From Cryptomeria japonica (lineage: Eukaryota; Streptophyta; Pinopsida; Cupressales; Cupressaceae): a stretch of 64,000 bases of DNA. Each line of letters starts with the position of its first letter. Position 1 is the stretch's first letter. The position numbers and the translations under genes are program-made. This document shows, one piece after another, positions 57,421 through 64,000 of this stretch. A model generated the notes under the pieces. That model was not told where the DNA came from and searched no databases. It saw only the letters and a list, made by a program, of their open reading frames with translations. Location of the stretch: contig NC_081414.1 of NCBI RefSeq assembly GCF_030272615.1, positions 819,404,396 through 819,468,395 of the forward strand, in the 5' to 3' direction.

Positions 57421-58880
57421 GTACAAGAGAAACAAAGACAAATCATGCTACTATGCTGATGAGGAAGGTGTGATTGATTCTGATGATGAACCGGCACAAG
57501 ATTCAACTAGTGGATCCAGCAATGGAAAGGAATGGGTATTTTTGGGTATCAAGGAAGATGATCCTGTACCTGAAGAAAAGGCCCTTGTTGCTAAAATTGA
57601 AGACAAGGATGAATGGGTGATAGACAGTGGATGTTCACATCATATAACTAAAGATAAAAGGAAGTTTCTATCTTTGCAAGAATTTGATGGTGGTCTAGTT
57701 AGATTTGATGATAACAAAGCATGCATGATCAAGGAAAGAGGAACTATATCACTAGATGATAAGCATGATACTGATGATATTTATTATGTTCAAGGTTTAA
57801 GGAATAATCTTTTGAGTGTAGGATAATTGGTAGATAAGGGATTTCAGTTATAGTTCAAGGATGGAAAAAGCAAGATTATCAACAACTTTGGATTGGAGAT
57901 TGCAATCGGCATTCTGACTAAAGGTAACATCTTTCATTTGAAATCCACTAAGAAGACATGTTTGATTGCACAAATTGATGAGAATTGGTTATAGCATAAG
58001 AGGTTGTGTCATGTGAATTTTGATTGCATTGTAAAGATCGGTTCTACTAAAGTAGTTAGAGATTCACCTAAGATTGTGAAGTCCTATAATTCGGTATATA
58101 AGGAATATCAAATGGGAAAGCAAGTCAGAACTTCTTTTAAGAGTATACAAGACAAATCTAACAATGTTCTTGATCTCATTCATACTGATTTGTGTGGTCC
58201 TGCTAAAATCAAGTGTTTTTCAGGGTGATAGATATTTAATGCTAATCATTGATTACTATTCTAGAATAATGTGGGTTACTTTTATAAGAGAAAAATATGA
58301 AGCATTTGAAAAGTTTAAAATCTTTAAAGATAAAGTTGAGATAGGGATGGGATTGAAGATTAAATGCTTAAGGTCTGATCAGGGTGGAGAATTCACATCT
58401 GGTGAATTTAACAATTATTGTGAAAAGAATGGGATAAGGAGACAGTTATCTGCACCTCGGAAACCTCAACAGAATGGAGTTGTGGAAAGGAAGAACAAAA
58501 CTATCTTGGATGTGGCTAGAACTATGATGATGGAAGCTAATCTACCTCATATCTACTGGAGCAAAGTTTTGAGCATGGTGGTATACACATTCAATAGAGT
58601 TCATATCAAGGGAGACATTGGTAAGACACCTTATAAGTTATGGTTTGCTCATACACTTACAGTTAAGTATTTCAGAATCTTTGGTAGTAAATGCTATATC
58701 AAAAGAGATGATTCCATTGGAAAGTTTGATCCTATATGTTGTGAAGGGATATTTCTTGGTTATTCTAATGAAATAAAAGCATATAGATGTTATAACAAAA
58801 TATTGCATAGAATTGTGGAGAGCACTAATGTCAAGGTGGATGAGCAAAACAAAAATCAAATCAGAACTTATGAGAGATAA
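57421..58880 (+). pseudogene. Element K protease and integrase
   Basis: DEWVIDSGCSHHITKDKRKF (protease), then stops TAA (57,826), TAG (57,851) and a TAG for the Trp of LWHKR (57,992). Integrase zinc region HKRLCHVNFDCIVK with YKEYQMGK (Cys to Tyr), then a frame change near 58,215 and the core: IIDYYSRIMWVTFI, RSDQGGEF, GVVERKNKT. The three catalytic residues are present, unlike G. The last part VKVDEQNKNQIRTYER ends at 58,880. Confidence 0.9.
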
Positions 58881-59208
58881 CCGACAGTGGAGATGATCAT
58901 AACTAAACCGGTAGCTCCCGCACCAAAATAGAGCGTTGAATTAGTTACTCCGGTAGCATCAAAAAATTTAACAGTAATTGAAGATAAAAGTAGAGGAACA
59001 GAAAGTTAGAAGACTCCTCGGTATGTAAGGTTGAATCATTCAAAAGATCAAATCATTGGAGACAAGAACAAAGGAGTGATGACAAGAAGAAGGTTGGTAG
59101 GTGATGAGGTATGTTGAACTAGTTACTCCGGTAGCATCAGAAAATTTAACAATAATTGAAGGTCAAAGCAAAGGAACAGAAAGTTAGAAGACTCCTCGAT
59201 ATGTAAGG
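58881..59208 (+). other. Linker of element K between integrase and RT
   Basis: About 330 bp with stops; mostly taken up by a 178-bp tandem duplication of the segment that precedes RT. Confidence 0.7.
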
Positions 59209-59290
59209 TTGAATCATTCAAAAGATCAAATCATTGGAGACAAGAACAAAGGAGTGATGACAAGAAGAAGGTTGGCAGCTGATGAGGTAC
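58935..59290 (+). repeat. 178-bp tandem duplication in element K pol
   Basis: 58935-59112 and 59113-59290 are near copies; each opens 'gttgaa.tagttactccgg' and covers the [20 protein letters not shown] segment. G has this segment once. Confidence 0.9.
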
Positions 59291-60844
59291 GTTTAATTTC
59301 TCAAATTGAATCAACATCAGTTATTGAAGTATGTAAATATGAAAGTTGGATGAAAGCTACTGAAGAGGAATTGGATCAGATAGAAAAGAATAACATGTGG
59401 ACTTTAGTTCCTTGGCCTAAAAATAAGAATGTTATTGGAACTAAATGGGTTTTTAAGAATAAATTGAATGAAGATGGACAAGTTGTGAGGAATAAATCTA
59501 GATTGGTTTGTAAAGGATATTCTCAAAAGGAAGGAATTGATTATGATGAAACTTTTTCTCTAGTAGCTAGGATTGAAGATGTGAGATTATTTCTTGCTTA
59601 TGCTTCCCATAAGAATACAAGGTTTATCATATGGATGTTAAGTATGCATTTATCAATGGAGATCTTGAAGAGGATGTTTACATGGAGAAGCCTGATGGAT
59701 TTTCACTTTCATATGACAAAAACATGGTTTGTAGGTTAAGGAAAGCTTTATATAGATTGAAACAAGCCCCCAGAGTTTGGTATGCAAGATTGGATAAATA
59801 TCTTTTGAAGCTTGGTTTCACTAACGGTAATGTTGACAGTAATTTATACTATAAGGTCACTGATGATGACATATTGATTGTTGAAGTCTTTGTTGATGAT
59901 ATCAGTTTTGGAGGTGAGGATAAGTTATGTATGGAATTCTCTGAAAATGTGAAGAATGAATTTGAGATGTCTATGATTGGGGAAATAAAAAAATTTCTAA
60001 GGTTTGCAGATTACTCAAACTGATAAAGGTATTTTCATCTATCAAACTAAGTATACTAGAGAGTTATTGAATAAATTTGGTATGGAAGATTCTAAACCAG
60101 TTGGTACACCTATGGTTAAAAGTGAGAAGTTGACTAAGAAAGATGCATCAGCACCGGTAAATCCTACAATGTACAAGTCTATAATTAGAGGTTTGTTATA
60201 TCTGAATTGGACTAGACCAAATATAGTGAATGCAGTTTGTATTGTATCAAGGTATCAAAGAGATCCTAGAGAGAATCATGAGAGTATGGTGAAAAGGATT
60301 TTCATGTATTTGCAGGGAACAATTGAACTTGGTTTGTGGTATCCTAAAAAATGATGACTTTAAACTATCTGCATATACAGATGCTGATTCGGATGGAGAT
60401 GTTGATGACCAGAAGAGCACGTGTGGTGGAGCTTTCTTTTTTGGAAAGAAACTTGTTTCTTGGATCAGCAAGAAGTAGTCATGTACATCTTTGTCTATAG
60501 CTGAAGCTGAGTATGTTGTTGTTGCTACTAACTATACATAATTTCTATGAATGAAGCAAATCTTGAAGGATATAAGGGTGGATTGTAATGAACCCATAGT
60601 TATTCACTGTGATAACTCTTCTGCTATTGATATATCAAAGAATCCAATATTTCATTCTAAGACAGAGAACATATATATCAAGTATAACTTTTTGAAGGAG
60701 AAGGTGGAAGCAAATGAAGTCAGACTAGTTTATGTGAACACTAAAGAGCAAATTGCAAATATATTCACTAAACATTTGCCTAAGGAATCATTTGAATACT
60801 TCAGAGACAGATTGGGGGTTTCTGCCCCTCCGATAGACACCTGA
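59209..60844 (+). pseudogene. Element K reverse transcriptase and RNase H
   Basis: Three frames. 59209-59739: [35 protein letters not shown]. 59631-60023: MDVKYAFINGDLEEDVYMEK, LYRLKQAPRVWY, FVDDISFGGEDKL (catalytic Asp pair intact). 60004-60354: QITQTDKGIFIYQTKY, RGLLYLNWTRPNI, YLQGTIELGLWY. RNase H then has AYTDADSDGDVDDQ, LSIAEAEYVVVATNYT with stops, IHCDNSSAIDISKN and VNTKEQIANIFTKHLP, ending at a TGA (60,842-60,844). Confidence 0.92.
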
Positions 60845-61233
60845 ATGATGTTGATTGGCATCAGTTCGGCATGCCCTTACAGAGCTACTATTCATTCTAG
60901 ATTGATGTATTGGTGCTACTACTCTAGGGGAGTAGTCAGCTATATGGTTCAATGGATTTATGATTTTACTTTGATGTTCATATTAGGTATCAGGCATTGA
61001 TGTCAAAGGGGGGGAGATATATGTGAAAAATAGAGCTTAACAGAATATCAGTCAAGGGGAGAGATCAGATCTTAACAGAGATATCATTCATGGGGGGAGT
61101 TTGTTACTTCATTGTTATATCATTCTTTTGGGATATTGTTGACTGTCTTCCTTTGGGGGAGACTTGTTTGGCACTTCTTGGCACTTGGATGTTTTTCACA
61201 TCTAGTGTTGCCATCAATGCCAAAGGGGGAGAT
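60845..61233 (+). other. 3' untranslated region and polypurine tract of element K
   Basis: Two purine runs: AAAGGGGGGGAGAT near 61,003 and CAAAGGGGGAGAT at 61221-61233, the latter directly before the LTR. Confidence 0.85.
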
Positions 61234-62388
61234 TATTAGAAATTGGAGGAATTTATTATGTGTTGCATTGATGTTTTGTCATTGATAGCAACACCGGTTG
61301 TTTTGGTTGTTTACCGGCTTCTGGTAGGTTCCGGTAGAGTGGTTGGATCTGGTATGCTCTAGTATGCTTTCGCTTGTGGATTTGGTTTAGATCTGTCATT
61401 CATGTTATTCAGATGGGTATCACTATCAGTTGGTTTGAGATTTGATGACTTGAGACCTATCATTTGTTCTAGTAAGCCCTTTGGTCACCAGTAAGGATTC
61501 TACCAACAGAGCTTTGTTGAAGACCTTTTGATGCATGTGATAAGTGGTGTTGGTGCGACCTCTAGATGACTTTCAGGATGTTGTTGGTTATCTTGTTTGT
61601 GTTGCTTTTGATCGGTGGTGTTGGATTTGGTTTCGGACCTAATTCTATCTTATTAGGCTAGGTTATAAACCGTTTTTTGGTTGGTGGATGATCTCGATGC
61701 GTTATCGATTGGGTTTATTGATTGGATTATGTTGTTTCGGTCTCAGGCCAACTTGGCTGATCATTGGATTGTAGGTTTAAGTTATAAATTTATTGTATTT
61801 TATTTTAGTTGACCAGCCTAATTATTTAGGTCCCAGTTTGGTATAAATATGATGTAAGATCTCTTTGTAGATCATGGGGGATTTTGTGGGTTTTTAGGTT
61901 ATGGGATTATCTATGTGCGAATAAAGTTGTAATCATATGGAGAGGATTTGATCTATCATAGGTGATCAAATTAGGTTGGTGAAAGATGTTTAAGACCTCT
62001 AGTACTAAGCTTAACCCAAATTGTACTCAGGCATAGGAGATGTTATTCTTATAGTTCATTCTTCTTCTAGATTGTAGCCTGGATTTATCTTGTAGTCAGT
62101 GAGGCTCCTTTTGTGATGAGTAGTGCACTCTAGGTTGTTGGTCTTCTTGCATGTATAGGCCCCTCTTGCTGTAATAACATACTTACTATAGAAGTATTAT
62201 CTGACTATGGGTAGGCTTCCCACCGTGGTTGTTCCCTTTACCGGGTTTTCCACGTACAAATCTTGGTGTTATCTTTTGTTGATGGTTGGTAATTTTTTTG
62301 TGGTTTTAATGCTTAAAGTTCTATAATTTGCTGACAACTGATTCACCCCCCCTCTGAGTTGTCCTCTGGTTATCTAAGTTGTCTAACA
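61234..62388 (+). repeat. 3' LTR of element K
   Basis: 1155 bp, TATTAG to CTAACA. Shorter than the 5' LTR, mainly through a gap near 62,290. Confidence 0.9.
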
Positions 62389-63399
62389 GTTTTGTCATTG
62401 ATGTCAACACTAGGTGTTTTGTTGTCTACCAGCTTCCAGTACAGTGGTTGGTTTATGATAATTAATTTGGAGACCATCTCCAGTATTCTCTGATTTTATC
62501 TGGCTTGTGGTATTGGCTTGGATTGGTTATTCATTTATTCCTAATGTGTATCACATTTAGTTGGTTTGGTATTTGATGATCGGGATGCTATCATTTATTC
62601 TAGTAAGCCTTTTGGTCACTGGAAATGGTTTTATTCGCATGATGAAGATCTTTTGATGAATCCAATAAGTGGTGTTGGTGCGGCTTCTAGAAGGTTATCA
62701 GGATGTTGAAGGTTATCATGTTCATGTTTTATTTGATTGGTGGTATTTCATTTGTCTTATGGCAACCTATTATTGGTTGGGTCTTATTTTATTAGGTTAT
62801 GGACTGGTTTGTGTAACATGCTGGTTGATGCTCCCGATGTGTCAACAGTTGGATTTATTGTTTGGATTATGTTGTGTCAGTCTTTGGATGACTTGGTTTA
62901 TCATTGGTTTTTAGGACTTTATAATGGATCTATTGTATTATCTTTTAGGTGGTATTAAGCTTAACCAAAATTGTACTCAGGCATAGGAGATGTTATTCTT
63001 GCAATTCACTCATCTTACCGGATTGTAGTCTGGATTTCTTTGTATTCAGTGAGGCTCCTTTTGTAATGACAAATGTGCTCTTGGAAGTGTACCTTCCTGC
63101 ATGTGTAGGCCCCTCTTATTGTAATCACATACTTGTTGTAGAAGTATTATTTGACTATGGGTAGGATTCCCACTGTGGTTTTTCCCTTTACCAAGTTTTC
63201 CATGTACAAATCTTGGTGTTATGTGTTATGGATGGTTGGCTAATTATTCAGTAATTTATGTTTATGCTTAACTGTTACATCTGTTATTTTGGTATTTGGT
63301 TTATGCATTCTAGTAGAAGGTTTTGTGAGCTTAAAGTTTTGTAATATGTTGACAATTGATTCAACCCCCCCTCCTGGTTGTCCACTAGTTATCCTGACA
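62389..63399 (+). repeat. 5' LTR of element L, start missing
   Basis: It opens 'gttttgtcattgatgtcaac', which is about 18 bases inside a G-type LTR, so its terminal bases are lost at the junction with K. It ends TGACA at 63399. Core 'cccactgtggtttttccc' near 63,170. Confidence 0.85.
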
Positions 63400-63413
63400 A
63401 TTGGTATCAGAGC
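63400..63413 (+). other. Primer-binding site of element L
   Basis: ATTGGTATCAGAGC, exact iMet type. Confidence 0.95.
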
Positions 63414-63456
63414 TTGGTCCTCTTTTGCAAAAGCTTAACCTCTTGAGGAAGATCCT

Positions 63457-64000
63457 ATGGCAACTAATAATTCAACAGCATTTATTTTTTGGAGAGAAAC
63501 CCCTAAGCTCGATTCAAAAAATTATAGAGTATGGAAGATTCAGATGGAGACTCATTTGAGATGTATTAAAGAAATTTGGGAGATCACAAAGAAAGGCTAT
63601 ACTCCTCATAATCCAACATCTTGCAATCCTCCTCCGGCAAGCCTAAATAAGGACATTGAAAATGATTGTAGATCTACAGAAGCACTCTTGAGTGCACTAT
63701 CTGATCAGCAAATTATGGGATTAACTGACCAATCTAATGTGAAGACTATATGGGATAAGTTGGAAGCTTTGAATGAAGGTGACCCTACTATTAAAATTAC
63801 TAAACTTGATGGTTACTGGGCAAGGTATGAGAACTTGAAGATGGAAGAAGTTGAAAGGATTATTGCTTTCATGGAAAGAGTTAATGAAATTGTTATGGGA
63901 ATTAAGTGTTGTGGTGGATCTCTGAGCGAAGATGAGATTATTTCTAAAGTTTTGAGAGCCTTTCCACCGGCTTACATGATGAAGGCTACTACAATTAATG
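63457..64000 (+). CDS. Element L gag, partial, open to the right edge
   Basis: The ATG at 63457 (MATNNSTAFIFWRETPKLD) lies 44 bp after the PBS, and about 181 codons run without a stop to the window edge. Blocks: YRVWKIQMETHLRCI, ALLSALSDQQIMGLTDQSNV, IWDKLEALNEGDPTIKI, RIIAFMERVNEIVMGIKCCG, SLSEDEIISKVLRAFPPAYM. This is the UBN2-type gag of copia, in frame throughout, while G has lost one base and K its start codon. It is the best preserved gag in the window. Confidence 0.9.
   Translation, partial: MATNNSTAFIFWRETPKLDSKNYRVWKIQMETHLRCIKEIWEITKKGYTPHNPTSCNPPPASLNKDIENDCRSTEALLSALSDQQIMGLTDQSNVKTIWDKLEALNEGDPTIKITKLDGYWARYENLKMEEVERIIAFMERVNEIVMGIKCCGGSLSEDEIISKVLRAFPPAYMMKATTIN

Larger units (their letters stand above)
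55186..62388 (+). mobile_element. Element K: full-length but decayed Ty1/copia retrotransposon
   Basis: LTRs 55186-56397 and 61234-62388; PBS TGGTATCAGAGC at 56400; gag to RNase H in copia order; PPT before the 3' LTR. Both LTR starts have TATT in place of TGTT. The five bases on the left (ACTAC) and right (GTTTT) do not match, so no TSD is present. Closely related to G and L. Confidence 0.9.
62389..64000 (+). mobile_element. Element L: 5' end of a Ty1/copia retrotransposon, continues past the window
   Basis: Truncated LTR, PBS and open gag frame. The family is that of G and K. Confidence 0.9.

Overview
This is nuclear DNA of a seed plant, made almost entirely of retrotransposons. No host gene, rRNA, tRNA or CRISPR array could be supported. 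The evidence for a plant is Ty1/copia elements whose primer-binding sites (TGGTATCAGAGC and variants) match the initiator-tRNA-Met type, a Ty3/gypsy Tat-type pol with a second (archaeal-like) RNase H, an antisense plant-mobile-domain relic, and 5-bp target-site duplications (TSDs). The species cannot be told; a large-genome plant such as a gymnosperm is a guess.

The window reads as nested insertions, labelled A to M here. A (1-3755, +) is the 3' end of a non-autonomous LTR element; it interrupts M (3756 to about 13.3 kb, +), a decayed gypsy/Tat element with RT, two RNase H domains, integrase, an antisense plant-mobile-domain relic and a putative LTR. E is an old element with a large unknown ORF, cut into pieces at 13.3-15.3, 19.3-20.4, 34.0-35.2 and just after 41.9 kb. 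E was hit by C (15331-19344, minus, TSD AAAGG), by F (20374-33975, minus, gypsy-like, TSD CTCTG) and by G (35185-41892, +, complete copia, TSD CCTTC). F was itself hit by B (21239-27978, +, TSD TTTTA), which landed in the TATA box of F's 3' LTR.

To the right, H (copia, about 42-52 kb) contains a partial internal duplication and is interrupted by I (46394-51529, minus, TSD CTATT). Then come an unexplained stretch with about 20 imperfect palindromes (52247-53414), a short ORF relic, an LTR fragment J (53852-55185) with a 221-bp tandem duplication, a complete but decayed copia element K (55186-62388), and the 5' end of copia element L (62389-64000), whose gag is open to the window edge.

A, B and C share a long accessory ORF that I do not recognise, without reverse transcriptase. 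Their PBS, polypurine tract and LTR core look like those of the copia elements G, K and L, so copia machinery probably moved them. Most coding regions are broken by frameshifts and by stop codons, many of them TAG or TAA where relatives have CAG, CAA or TGG.
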